From: Oscillospiraceae bacterium UBA3851
GTDB lineage: Bacteria > Bacillota > Clostridia > Oscillospirales > Oscillospiraceae
DNA: 21,065 nt
Direction of reading: 5' to 3'
Assembly (NCBI GenBank): GCA_002392625.1
Contig: DGHJ01000009.1
Location: 1-21,065 of the forward strand
Notes under the pieces: model-generated
The model's database searches: none
What the model was told of the DNA's origin: nothing
What the model saw: the letters and a program-made list of their open reading frames with translations, nothing else
Made by a program: the position numbers and the translations under genes
In this document: positions 11,176-19,887 of the stretch, piece by piece
Layout: the number at the start of each line of letters is the position of its first letter
Numbering within the stretch: the stretch's first letter is position 1

Positions 11176-13886
11176 ACGTATTCCATCGGTTTACCCGTGC
11201 CTCCCTGCGGCAAAATCCCAGCCGCACGTTGGTGACGGTCATCGGCATCGTGCTGAGCATGGCCCTGGTCACCGCCGTGATCCAGGGCGCCTACAGCGGC
11301 ATCCAGTTTTTGATCCGCTCCGAAACGGCCAGGGTGGGCGCGTTTCACGGGTATTACTATGAGCTGACGGCCGACCAGGCCCAACAGGCGCAGCAGGCGG
11401 AGAACGTCAAGACCTCCGCCGTCTGGCAGACGGTGGGCTGGGCGGAGATTGGCAGCGAGAGCGAGTATAAGCCGTATCTGCTGATCCGCGCCGTCAGTGA
11501 TAATTTCACCGAACTGGTGGCGGTGCATCTCACCTCCGGCCGGATGCCGGAGAACGACGCCGAGCTGCTGATCCCGGACCATCTGGCCATCAACGGCGGC
11601 GTGACCTATAGGGCCGGCGACACCGTGACGCTGGCGGTAGGCCGCCGTACGTCGGAGGGCTATGAGCTGAACGAGACCAATCCCTATGACCCGGAATCCG
11701 GTGAAAAACTGGTTGACATAACGGAGAAAACCTACACCGTGACGGGCACCTACGAGCGGTTCGACAATCTGGTGGAGGACTACGGCTGTCCCGGCTTCAC
11801 GGCCCTCACCGGCTGGGACGGGCAGGCGGCGGGAGCCCGGTCTGTGTTCTTCACGGTGAAGAACGTGTCCCATTTCTACGAGGATATGGCGAATAACCCT
11901 ATGTCAGAGAACTGGCGGCCCCACGACGATCTACTGCGATTCAACGGCGCCGTGCGGTCAGAGAGCGTCTCCACCTTCATCTACGGCTTTGCCGGGGTGC
12001 TGATCTTCCTCATCGCCTTCGGCTCCATCTCCCTCATCTATAACTCCTTTGCCATCTCTGTCAGCGAGCGGACGAGGCAATTCGGCATCCTGAAGTCCGT
12101 GGGCGCCACGAAAAAGCAGATCCGCGACAGCGTGCTCTATGAGGCGCTTCTGCTGGGCGGGCTGGGCATTCTGGGCGGCGCGGCGGTGGGCTGCCTGGGC
12201 ATCGGCATTACCCTGTGGGCTTTGCGGGATGCCTTCAAGGCATTCTCCATGGACACCGGCGTGCAGATGAAGCTGATAGTGTCGCCCCTGGGCCTGGTGA
12301 TCGCCGCGGCGGTGTGTCTTGCCACCACGCTGATCTCCGCCTGGATCCCCGCTCAGCGGGCCAACCGGGTCAACGCCATCGACGCCATCCGGCAGACCGG
12401 GGATATCAAAGTCAGGGGAAAGGACGTAAAGGTATCCCGCCTGACAAAGAAGCTTTTCGGCTTCGAGGGCATGATGGCCGCCAAGAACTTCAAGCGCAAC
12501 CGCAAGCGCTACCGGGCCACCATCGTGTCCCTGTTTCTCAGTGTGACCCTGTTTATCGCCGCCTCCAGCTTCTGCGACTATCTTACCCAGGCGGTGGGCA
12601 CTGCCACGGCCAGTGACAGCCGGGTGGACATCACCTACGCCACAGCGGGGGACGACCGGACCGATCCCGACGGGGTGTTGGCCCTGATGACCGGCGTGGC
12701 CGGTGTGGAAAAGGGCTGCTATCTCGAATCGGACTACGCGGACCTGCGGGTAGCCCCGGACGCCGTCACCGACGAGTACGTCAACCGCTACGGCGCGCCG
12801 GAAACCACCGACGGTTTGACCGACGCCTCCGCCCACGTCCAACTTGTCTTTGTAAACGACAAAGCCTTCCGCGCCCTGTGCGATGACAACGGCCTGAACG
12901 CAGACGATTATTACGACGCGCCCAGAGGACTGCTGTACAACCGCTCCGCCGGCCGAACGACGGACCAGGACGGCAACAGCCACTGGTACGACGTGAAGAT
13001 GATCGACGAGAACAAGCTGCCGCTGGAGGTCTATTCCTCCGAGGTGCGCCAGTTTGACGAGTATACCCTGGCGGAGGTGGAGGACGGCAAGTACTATTAC
13101 TATACCGACGAGTATATGCAGGAGATGAACGAGCGCTGGCGAAGTGGCGAGGACGCGGGATTGGATCGCAGCCGCGCCATGGTGCTGACGGCGGAGGAGG
13201 CGGAGGAACGCCGCTATCTGACCGTGGCAGCCACGGTGAAGGAGACGCTTTTCGCTCTGCCGGACGGCATGACCGCGCTGATCTACCCCTACGAGATGCG
13301 CGAGGCTGTCATGGGTGAGGACGTGGCGGAGGAATTGTTCCAGACTGATTTCGCCCTGATCGCCCCGGACCACGCCCGTGTCTATGAGGCCGTCAAGAAG
13401 GAGCTCACCGCCAAGAACATGGACACCGGCCGCCTCTACGACCTGGCCGCTGACAAGGAGTCCATGCGCATGCTGGTGACGGTGGTGCGGGTGTTCTCCT
13501 ACGGGTTCATCATTCTCATCTCCCTTATCGCCATGGCCAACGTGTTCAACACGGTATCTACCAACGTGATGCTGCGGCGGCGGGAGTTTGCCATGCTGAA
13601 ATCTATCGGTCTGGGGGAGAAGGGCTTCCGCAAGATGATGAACTATGAGTGCATCATTTACGGCTGCAAGGGCCTCCTGTGGGGCCTGCCTGCAGCGGTG
13701 GCGCTGACGTACCTCATCTACCGCATCACCGGCAGCATTGTGGACCGGGGCTTTTATATCCCCTGGTACAGCGTGGCCATCGCGGTGGGCAGCGTGTTTG
13801 CCGTGGTGTTCGCCACCATGCTCTACTCCACCGGCGTCATCCGCAGGGACAATCCCATCGACGCCCTGCGCCAGGAAAATCTGTGA
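11172..13886 (+). CDS. FtsX-type ABC transporter permease, two large extracellular domains
   Basis: A 904-residue permease. I see about eight transmembrane helices: one near 19-40, three in the first FtsX domain (about 268-295, 320-350, 370-393), one near 448-467, and three in the second FtsX domain (about 770-792, 825-850, 865-888). Two large soluble segments, about 41-267 and 468-767, should lie outside the cell. Both FtsX domains carry their family turn (RQFGILKSVGATKKQI at 302-317 and REFAMLKSIGLGEKGF in the second) and end in an NAIDAIRQ / NPIDALRQ helix. The double-FtsX plan with two external domains resembles LolC/E-type duplications more than ten-helix BceB. The start codon overlaps the ATPase stop (ATGA). 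The substrate is unknown; an antimicrobial peptide or envelope stress role is inferred from the linked sensor pair. Confidence 0.93.
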   Translation: MNVFHRFTRASLRQNPSRTLVTVIGIVLSMALVTAVIQGAYSGIQFLIRSETARVGAFHGYYYELTADQAQQAQQAENVKTSAVWQTVGWAEIGSESEYKPYLLIRAVSDNFTELVAVHLTSGRMPENDAELLIPDHLAINGGVTYRAGDTVTLAVGRRTSEGYELNETNPYDPESGEKLVDITEKTYTVTGTYERFDNLVEDYGCPGFTALTGWDGQAAGARSVFFTVKNVSHFYEDMANNPMSENWRPHDDLLRFNGAVRSESVSTFIYGFAGVLIFLIAFGSISLIYNSFAISVSERTRQFGILKSVGATKKQIRDSVLYEALLLGGLGILGGAAVGCLGIGITLWALRDAFKAFSMDTGVQMKLIVSPLGLVIAAAVCLATTLISAWIPAQRANRVNAIDAIRQTGDIKVRGKDVKVSRLTKKLFGFEGMMAAKNFKRNRKRYRATIVSLFLSVTLFIAASSFCDYLTQAVGTATASDSRVDITYATAGDDRTDPDGVLALMTGVAGVEKGCYLESDYADLRVAPDAVTDEYVNRYGAPETTDGLTDASAHVQLVFVNDKAFRALCDDNGLNADDYYDAPRGLLYNRSAGRTTDQDGNSHWYDVKMIDENKLPLEVYSSEVRQFDEYTLAEVEDGKYYYYTDEYMQEMNERWRSGEDAGLDRSRAMVLTAEEAEERRYLTVAATVKETLFALPDGMTALIYPYEMREAVMGEDVAEELFQTDFALIAPDHARVYEAVKKELTAKNMDTGRLYDLAADKESMRMLVTVVRVFSYGFIILISLIAMANVFNTVSTNVMLRRREFAMLKSIGLGEKGFRKMMNYECIIYGCKGLLWGLPAAVALTYLIYRITGSIVDRGFYIPWYSVAIAVGSVFAVVFATMLYSTGVIRRDNPIDALRQENL

Positions 13887-13901
13887 TGATTTGATAGATC
13901 A

Positions 13902-14064
13902 GTCATTCCGAAGAAAAGCCGCCCGCCCGCCGGGCGGCTTTTTCTGTGGGAATCCGTCTGTCCGGGAAAAATGGATTGCCACGTCGCGTCGCTCCTCGCA
14001 ATGACAGACGGCGCGGCGTCCTCGATGCCCCGGACCTCTTTTTCCCGGATCTGCCATCGATTCC
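13902..14064. repeat. Inverted-repeat element upstream of the glg promoter
   Basis: The 300-base gap between the permease gene and glgB holds a terminator, this repeat, a promoter and a leader. GTCATTCCGA (13902-13911) and TCGCAATGAC (13996-14005) are the same inverted signature seen in the element at 218-414, and GGATTGC with CTCGCAATGACA recurs in both places. Nested inverted pairs are also present: CCGTCTGTC/GACAGACGG (13954-13962/14003-14011), CCGGGAAAAA/TTTTTCCCGG (13962-13971/14039-14048) and GGAATC/GATTCC (13949-13954/14059-14064). The right end stops at the base before the glg -35 box. Confidence 0.55.
13914..13943 (+). terminator. Intrinsic terminator after the ABC permease gene
   Basis: Twelve-base arms AAAAGCCGCCCG (13914-13925) and CGGGCGGCTTTT (13931-13942) pair around CCCGC and end in TTTTT. 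It lies 28 bases after the permease stop codon. Confidence 0.9.
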
Positions 14065-14093
14065 TTGACGGTCATGGAAAAAGACGGTATAAT
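14065..14093 (+). promoter_or_regulatory. Promoter of the glycogen operon
   Basis: A -35 TTGACG (14065-14070), a 17-base spacer and a perfect -10 TATAAT (14088-14093) form the strongest promoter in the window. The predicted leader to glgB is about 87 bases and contains a small CCTTTT/AAAAGG inverted pair but no recognised riboswitch. No operator such as a catabolite-repression site was recognised. Confidence 0.85.
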
Positions 14094-14186
14094 GATACAA
14101 TCAAGAATTATAAGCAGCGCCGGACTTCGACACCTTTTGCGCGGAAAAAGGCGTACGCTTGGCGGATGTGGGATGGAGAGTGAACA

Positions 14187-16058
14187 ATGAGCCTGGAGAA
14201 CTTCTATCAGGGCAACTGGGACAGTGCCTATGAGTATTTCGGCGCACACCGCTGCGGCGAGGGCTGGGTGTTCCGCGTCTGGGCGCCCAACGCCCGGCGG
14301 GTCCAGCTGGCGGGCGACTTCACCGGCTGGAATGCCTGGGATATGGAGCGCCGGGACGGGGTGTGGGAGCTGAATGTGGCCCATGCCAACGCCTACGACG
14401 CCTACAAGTATATCGTCACCGGAGCGGACGGACAGGTGCGCTGGAAGGCCGATCCCTACGCCTTCCACACCCAGACCCGGCCGGAGAACTCCAGCAAGCT
14501 ATACGACCTGCCGGACTACCGCTGGCACGACGGGGACTGGCTGCGCCATCGGCAGGAAAAGCCTTTGCGCGACGGCGTGCTGAATATCTACGAGGTGCAC
14601 CTGGGTTCGTGGCGCCGCCACGAAAACGGGGCATGCTACAGCTACCGCGACAGCGCCGATGCCCTGGCCGAATACGTGAAGGACATGGGCTTCACGGCGG
14701 TGGAGCTGCTGCCCGTCACCGAATACCCCCTGGACGACAGCTGGGGCTACCAGTGCACCGGCTATTTCGCGCCCACCAGCCGCTACGGCACGCCGGAGGA
14801 CTTCATGTATTTGGTGGATCGGCTCCACAGGGCTGGCCTGGCGGTGATCCTGGACTGGGTGCCCGCCCATTTCTGCAAGGACGAGCACGGTTTGGCCCAG
14901 TTCGACGGCACCTGCCTCTACGAGTACAGCGATCCCCTGAAGTGGGAGCACGCCGGCTGGGGTACAAGAGTCTTTGACTTCGGCAAGAACGAGGTCCGCA
15001 GCTTCCTGCTGTCCTCCGCCGCCTTCTGGCTGCGGCGCTATCACATCGACGGACTGCGGGTGGACGCGGTGGCCTCTATGCTGTATCTCAACTACGACCG
15101 CAGTGACGGAAACTGGCGGCCCAACATATACGGCGGCCATGAGAATCTGGAGGCCATCTCCTTCCTGCGCCAGCTCAACGACACGGCCCGCGCCGTGGCC
15201 CCCGGCGCCATCACCGTGGCAGAGGAGTCCACCGCCTGGCCCAAGGTGAGCCACCCCACGGCGGACGGCGGCCTGGGCTTCGACCTGAAGTGGAACATGG
15301 GCTGGATGAACGACGTGTGCCACTATCTGAAAATGGACCCCATCTTCAGGCAGTACCACCACAAGGACGTCACCTTCTCCATGATGTACGCCTTTTCCGA
15401 GCACTTCGTGTTGCCCCTGAGCCACGACGAGGTGGTCCACATGAAGGGTTCGCTCCGGGGCAAGATGCCCGGCGACGAGTGGCGGCAGCTGGCAGGCGTA
15501 CGGGGCTTCTACACCTACATGCTCTGCCACCCCGGCAAGAAGCTCTCCTTCATGGGCGCGGAGCTTGGCCAGTGGCATGAGTGGGATTTCCGGGGCCAGC
15601 TGGACTGGTATCTGCTGGACTATGAGCCCACCGCCCGGACCCACAACTGCATCCGGGCGCTGAACCAATTCTACAAAAAGCACAGACAGCTGTGGGAGAA
15701 CGACGAGGACTGGAACGGCTTTGAGTGGCTGGTGGCCGACGACAACCGGAACAACGTGCTGGTGTTCGTGCGCCGGGACCGCGCCGGCCGCGAGCTGATC
15801 TGCGCGGTGAACTTCTCTCCGGAGGTCCGGGACGGGTATCGATTCGGCGTGCCGCCCAAGGCCCGCTATGAGGAGCTGTTCAACACCGACGACGCCGCCT
15901 GGGGCGGCAGCGGCGTGGTGAACGGCGCGCCGATCCCCACGGAGGCCATCCCTTCCCATGGCAAGGAGCAGTCCATCTCGGTTCGCATCCCGCCTCTGGG
16001 CGCCGTGATCCTCCGGGGCGAGGGCCATTTCACGGCACCGAAGAAGGAAAAGCAATAA
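14187..16058 (+). CDS. glgB: 1,4-alpha-glucan branching enzyme
   Basis: A 623-residue GH13 enzyme that cuts alpha-1,4 glucan chains and reattaches them through alpha-1,6 bonds, giving glycogen its branches. The N-terminal CBM48 domain is visible (about 14-100, with FRVWAPNARRVQLAGDFTGW). The catalytic barrel follows, with DSWGYQCTGYFAPTSRYG (184-201) and ILDWVPAHF (221-229). The nucleophile is D293 in GLRVDAVASM, the acid/base E346 in TVAEEST and the third acidic residue D414 in LSHDEVVHMKGS. A C-terminal beta domain completes it. The length matches GlgB lacking the extra N-terminal module of the E. coli enzyme. The ATG has GGAGAG six bases upstream. It is the first gene of the operon, 43 bases before glgC. 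Confidence 0.97.
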   Translation: MSLENFYQGNWDSAYEYFGAHRCGEGWVFRVWAPNARRVQLAGDFTGWNAWDMERRDGVWELNVAHANAYDAYKYIVTGADGQVRWKADPYAFHTQTRPENSSKLYDLPDYRWHDGDWLRHRQEKPLRDGVLNIYEVHLGSWRRHENGACYSYRDSADALAEYVKDMGFTAVELLPVTEYPLDDSWGYQCTGYFAPTSRYGTPEDFMYLVDRLHRAGLAVILDWVPAHFCKDEHGLAQFDGTCLYEYSDPLKWEHAGWGTRVFDFGKNEVRSFLLSSAAFWLRRYHIDGLRVDAVASMLYLNYDRSDGNWRPNIYGGHENLEAISFLRQLNDTARAVAPGAITVAEESTAWPKVSHPTADGGLGFDLKWNMGWMNDVCHYLKMDPIFRQYHHKDVTFSMMYAFSEHFVLPLSHDEVVHMKGSLRGKMPGDEWRQLAGVRGFYTYMLCHPGKKLSFMGAELGQWHEWDFRGQLDWYLLDYEPTARTHNCIRALNQFYKKHRQLWENDEDWNGFEWLVADDNRNNVLVFVRRDRAGRELICAVNFSPEVRDGYRFGVPPKARYEELFNTDDAAWGGSGVVNGAPIPTEAIPSHGKEQSISVRIPPLGAVILRGEGHFTAPKKEKQ

Positions 16059-16101
16059 GTTTACATAACTATTCAGCCAAGGAAGAAAGGATGAATGCAC
16101 C

Positions 16102-17316
16102 ATGAAGAAAGAATGCGTGGCCATGCTGTTGGCCGGCGGACAGGGCAGCCGCCTGTACGTTCTGACCGGTGACATGGCCAAGCCCGCCGTTCCCTTCGGC
16201 GGCAAGTTCCGCATTATCGATTTTCCCCTGTCCAACTGTACCAACTCCGGCATCGATACCGTGGGCGTGCTGACCCAGTACCGTCCCCTGGAGCTGAACA
16301 GCTATATCGGCAACGGCCAGCCCTGGGAGCTGGACCGGATGGACGGCGGCGTTCACATCCTGCCGCCCTACCAGAGCGCCACCGGCGCCACCTGGTTCAA
16401 GGGCACGGCCAACGCCATCTATCAGAACATCGGCTTTGTGGATCTGTACGACCCGGATTACGTGGCGGTGCTGTCCGGCGATCACATCTATAAGATGGAC
16501 TATTCCGACATGCTCCGCCGCCACAAGGAGGCGGGGGCCGCGTGCACCATCTCCGTCATGGAGGTGCCCTGGTCCGAGGCCAGTCGCTTCGGCATCATGA
16601 ACGTGGACGGGGAGGACAACATCACCGAGTTTGCCGAGAAGCCCAAAGAGCCCAAGAGCAACCTGGCCTCCATGGGCATCTATATCTTCACCTGGCAGAA
16701 GCTGCGCCAGTACCTCATCGAGGACGAGGCCGACCCTGATTCTGCCAATGACTTCGGCAAGAACATCATCCCCAAGATGCTTGACGCCGGGGAGAGGATG
16801 GTGGCCTATCGCTTTGAGGGCTACTGGAAGGACGTGGGTACCCTGGACTCCCTGTGGGACGCCAATATGGACATGCTGCTGCCCGGCTCCGGCCTGAACC
16901 TGCTGGACAAAAGCTGGCCCATCTACGGCCGCACTCCCGTGTGCCCGCCCACCTTCGTTGGGCCCAAGGCCGACGTGGGCAACAGCGCCGTGGCCAAGGG
17001 CTGCACCATCAACGGTGAGGTGAAGAATAGCGTCTTAAGCACCGAGACCTCCGTGGGCAAGGGCGCCGCCGTGACCTATTCCGTGGTGATGCCCGGCGCC
17101 GTCATCGAGGACGGGGCCCAGGTTTCCTACGCCATCATCGGCGAGAAGTGCCGCATCGGACGGGGCGCCGTGGTGGGTGGGCCGCCGGAGGCCGCCGCCG
17201 ACCCGGAGCAGTGGGGCATCACCGTCCTGGGCCCCCATACCGTGGTGAAGCCCGGCGAAAAGGTGGCGCCCAAAACCATGCTGGATAAGCACCACAACGA
17301 GGAGGTGGAAGCATGA
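16102..17316 (+). CDS. glgC: Glucose-1-phosphate adenylyltransferase, catalytic subunit
   Basis: A 404-residue ADP-glucose pyrophosphorylase that makes ADP-glucose and pyrophosphate from glucose-1-phosphate and ATP, the committed step of glycogen synthesis. The nucleotide-binding loop LAGGQGSRL (10-18), AKPAVPFGG (26-34) and FRIIDFPLSNC (36-46) are intact. Further on come LSGDHIYKMDY, FAEKP, MGIYIF and WKDVGT, so the catalytic residues are present. The C-terminal quarter is a left-handed beta-helix. The ATG is preceded by AAAGGA at about ten bases. A four-codon ATG-to-TGA frame (16091-16105) runs into the start with an ATGA overlap. The stop overlaps the glgD start by four bases, and the two subunits are expected to form a mixed tetramer. 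Confidence 0.96.
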   Translation: MKKECVAMLLAGGQGSRLYVLTGDMAKPAVPFGGKFRIIDFPLSNCTNSGIDTVGVLTQYRPLELNSYIGNGQPWELDRMDGGVHILPPYQSATGATWFKGTANAIYQNIGFVDLYDPDYVAVLSGDHIYKMDYSDMLRRHKEAGAACTISVMEVPWSEASRFGIMNVDGEDNITEFAEKPKEPKSNLASMGIYIFTWQKLRQYLIEDEADPDSANDFGKNIIPKMLDAGERMVAYRFEGYWKDVGTLDSLWDANMDMLLPGSGLNLLDKSWPIYGRTPVCPPTFVGPKADVGNSAVAKGCTINGEVKNSVLSTETSVGKGAAVTYSVVMPGAVIEDGAQVSYAIIGEKCRIGRGAVVGGPPEAAADPEQWGITVLGPHTVVKPGEKVAPKTMLDKHHNEEVEA

Positions 17317-18425
17317 AAGGCATGCACGGCATCATTTTCTCCTATGAGAAGCCCACGGGACTGCGGGAGCTGACCGATCACCGGGTCCACGGCTCCGTTC
17401 CCTTTGCAGGGGACTACCGGGTGGTGGACTTCATGCTCTCCAACATGGTCAACGCCGGCGTCACCGACGTGGGCGTCATCATGCACGGCAAGTGCCAGAG
17501 CATGCTGGACCATTTGGGCACCGGCAAGAGCTGGGATCTGAGCCGCAAGAACGGCGGCCTCACGCTGCTGCCCGCCTTCGCCTACGCCGAGCGGCGCCAG
17601 AGCGCGGGGCAGTTCCGGGGTAAGATGGAGGCCCTGGGCTGCGTGAAGGAGTATCTGGAGCATATCCGCCAGGACCACGTGGTGCTGGCCGACAGCGACA
17701 TCGTGATCAACATCCCCCTGCAGGACGTGCTGCGGGACCATCTGGCCTCCGGTGCCGATCTGACGGCGGTTTGCACCGCCCAGCTGGGCGACAGCGCCGA
17801 CACATATTTCAAGCTGGATGAGACGGGCCGCATCGTGGACACCGTGCGGGATATCCACACGCCGGAGGGCTACCGCTGCCTGAACATCTTCATTCTCACG
17901 AAGGAGCTGCTGCTCCGACTGGTGGAGGACTGCATGGCCCACAACCAGTACAGCCTGCGCGGCGGCGTGCTGCAGCGGCTGGGGGATCAGCTCCACATCC
18001 ACGCCTGGATCTGGAATGGCTACGCCGCCCGCATCGACACCATCCAGGCCTACTACGAGCGCAGCATGGAGCTGCTGAACCCGGAGATCCGCGGCGAGCT
18101 GTTTTGCCCGGAGCGGCCCATCTTCGGCAAGGAAAACGACGCACCCTCCAGCTACGTGGACCCCTCCGGCGAGTGTGTCAACACCCTTATGGCAGACGGC
18201 TGCGACATCCAGGGCGCGGTGAAGAACAGCATTCTGTTCCGGGGCGTGCAGGTGGAGCCGGGCGCCAGCGTGGAGGGCTGCATCCTCTGCAAGGGCACCG
18301 TGGTGAAGAAAAACGCCATCGTGCGCAACGTCATCACCGACAAGTACGTGACCATCCGGGAAAACGGCACCCTGATGGGCCATGAGACCTACCCCCTGGT
18401 CATTGCCAGAGGGGCGGAGGTGTAG
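17313..18425 (+). CDS. glgD: GlgD, non-catalytic ADP-glucose pyrophosphorylase homologue
   Basis: A 370-residue paralogue of GlgC, overlapping it by ATGA. In Firmicutes GlgD is generally inactive alone but changes the activity of GlgC in the mixed enzyme. The sequence fits this: the start reads GIIFSYEKPTGLRELTDHRV, so the GGxGxRL nucleotide loop and the AKPAVPFGG motif of GlgC are missing, while the sugar-nucleotide fold is kept (FAGDYRVVDFMLSNMVNAG, VLADSDIVINI). The C-terminus has the beta-helix with hexapeptide-like repeats (GAVKNSILF, GASVEGCILC, KNAIVRNVI). glgA starts three bases after the stop. Confidence 0.95.
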   Translation: MKGMHGIIFSYEKPTGLRELTDHRVHGSVPFAGDYRVVDFMLSNMVNAGVTDVGVIMHGKCQSMLDHLGTGKSWDLSRKNGGLTLLPAFAYAERRQSAGQFRGKMEALGCVKEYLEHIRQDHVVLADSDIVINIPLQDVLRDHLASGADLTAVCTAQLGDSADTYFKLDETGRIVDTVRDIHTPEGYRCLNIFILTKELLLRLVEDCMAHNQYSLRGGVLQRLGDQLHIHAWIWNGYAARIDTIQAYYERSMELLNPEIRGELFCPERPIFGKENDAPSSYVDPSGECVNTLMADGCDIQGAVKNSILFRGVQVEPGASVEGCILCKGTVVKKNAIVRNVITDKYVTIRENGTLMGHETYPLVIARGAEV

Positions 18426-18428
18426 GAC

Positions 18429-19859
18429 ATGAATATTCTGTTTGTGACCAGCGAGGCCGCCCCCTTCTGCAAGACCGGCGGTCTGGCCGACGTGGCCGGC
18501 AGTCTGCCCCCCGCCCTGGCGGAGGCCGGAACGGACAAGGTGGCAGTGATCCTGCCGCTTTACAGCCAGATCAAGGAGGAATGGCGTCGGAAGATGACCT
18601 TCCGCAAGTATATTTACGTGGATCTGGCCTGGCGCCACCAGTACTGCGGCCTCTTTTCCCTGGAGCACCGGGGCGTGACCTGGTACTTCGTAGACAACGA
18701 GATGTATTTCTGCCGGTCCCATCTCTACGGCGACTTTGACGATGGCGAGCGCTTCGCCTTCTTCAGCCACGCCGTGGTGGATCTGCTTCCCCATCTGGAC
18801 GATATGCCCGACGTGGTGCACTGCAACGACTGGCAGAGTGCCGCCGTGCCCGTGTACATTAAGGACTACGCCGTGCGCGAGGAGGCCTACAAGCGCGTGC
18901 GCACCGTGTTCACCGTCCACAACATCGAGTACCAGGGCTGGCTGCCCCCCACCGCCGTGGCAGACCTGCTGGGCCTGGACATCGGCTGGTGGGAGAGCGG
19001 CGCGCTGCGCATGGGCGACGGCGTAAACCTGATGAAGGCGGCCCTGCTGACCGCCGACGCGGTGACTACCGTCAGCCCCACCTATGCCCGGCAGCTGATG
19101 GACAGCTACTATGCCCACGGGCTGGAGGGCATCGTGGCCGCCGTGTCGGACAAGCTCACCGGCGTGCTTAACGGCATCGACGTGGTCAGCTTCGACCCCC
19201 GGACGGACAAGGCCATCCCCGCCAACTACAACTCCCGCAATCTGGCGGGCAAGGCTGTTTGCAAGCGGCGCCTGCAGGAGCAGCTGGGCCTCAATCTGGA
19301 GGAGCACACCCCCGTGCTGGCCATCGTCAGCCGTCTGGTGAGCCACAAGGGCATGGACCTTATCTGCCAGGTGGCGGACGATATTATGTCAACCGGCGTG
19401 CAGCTGGTGGTGCTGGGCATGGGCGACGCCGGGTATGAGAACTTCTTCCGGGAGCTGCAAAACCGCTGCGGCGGCCGGGTGTGCGCCTGCATCACCTATT
19501 CCGACGCCCTGGCCCGGCAGATCTACGCCGGGGCGGATCTGTTCCTGATGCCCTCCAAGAGCGAGCCCTGCGGATTGAGCCAGATGATCGCCATGCGCTA
19601 CGGCACGGTGCCCATCGTCCGCCAGACCGGCGGCCTCAACGACTCCGTCCGCTCCTGCCAGGTGGGGCAGAAGGACGGTACCGGCTTTGTCTTTGCCCGC
19701 TACGACGCCGGGGATATGCTCTCGGTGATCCGCCAGGCGGTAAGCCTGTACCACAGCAGCGATTTCGCCGTGGTGCGCAGGCGCGGCATGCTGGAGGATT
19801 TCAGCTGGAAGCGCAGCGCCGGAACCTATCGCGGGATCTACGCAAACCTGCTGGGCTGA
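18429..19859 (+). CDS. glgA: Glycogen synthase (ADP-glucose, GT5)
   Basis: A 476-residue retaining glycosyltransferase of family 5 that extends alpha-1,4 glucan chains from ADP-glucose. The two Rossmann domains are complete. The N-terminal KTGGLADVAGSLP (K15) binds the substrate, with HCNDWQSAAVPVY and FTVHNIEYQGW following. The linker holds NGIDVVSFDPRTD. The C-terminal domain has VSRLVSHKGMDLI, and SKSEPCGLSQMIAMRYGTVP (about 378-397) with the catalytic glutamate, then RQTGGLNDSV. The length is typical. A GGAGGTG ribosome site sits inside the end of glgD, and the gap between the genes is three bases. Confidence 0.96.
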   Translation: MNILFVTSEAAPFCKTGGLADVAGSLPPALAEAGTDKVAVILPLYSQIKEEWRRKMTFRKYIYVDLAWRHQYCGLFSLEHRGVTWYFVDNEMYFCRSHLYGDFDDGERFAFFSHAVVDLLPHLDDMPDVVHCNDWQSAAVPVYIKDYAVREEAYKRVRTVFTVHNIEYQGWLPPTAVADLLGLDIGWWESGALRMGDGVNLMKAALLTADAVTTVSPTYARQLMDSYYAHGLEGIVAAVSDKLTGVLNGIDVVSFDPRTDKAIPANYNSRNLAGKAVCKRRLQEQLGLNLEEHTPVLAIVSRLVSHKGMDLICQVADDIMSTGVQLVVLGMGDAGYENFFRELQNRCGGRVCACITYSDALARQIYAGADLFLMPSKSEPCGLSQMIAMRYGTVPIVRQTGGLNDSVRSCQVGQKDGTGFVFARYDAGDMLSVIRQAVSLYHSSDFAVVRRRGMLEDFSWKRSAGTYRGIYANLLG

Positions 19860-19887
19860 TGAGCCCGGCTTTCAATAGGAGGATTCG

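Noticed and set aside
11958..13373. Minus-strand open frame of 471 codons opposite the ABC permease
   Set aside because: The permease frame has clear FtsX motifs and helices; the antisense translation has none and shows the usual antisense His/Gln bias.
14094..14186. Riboswitch or structured leader before glgB
   Set aside because: Only a short CCTTTT/AAAAGG pairing is visible; no known riboswitch core was recognised.
14499..16253. Minus-strand open frame of 584 codons opposite glgB
   Set aside because: It is a low-complexity shadow of the intact glgB reading frame, running on into the glgC start, with no supported start or domain.
17127..19346. Very long minus-strand open frame (739 codons) opposite glgC, glgD and glgA
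   Set aside because: It is rich in His, Gln, Val and Gly, has no family motif and no ribosome site, and mirrors codon bias of the GC-rich genes on the other strand.
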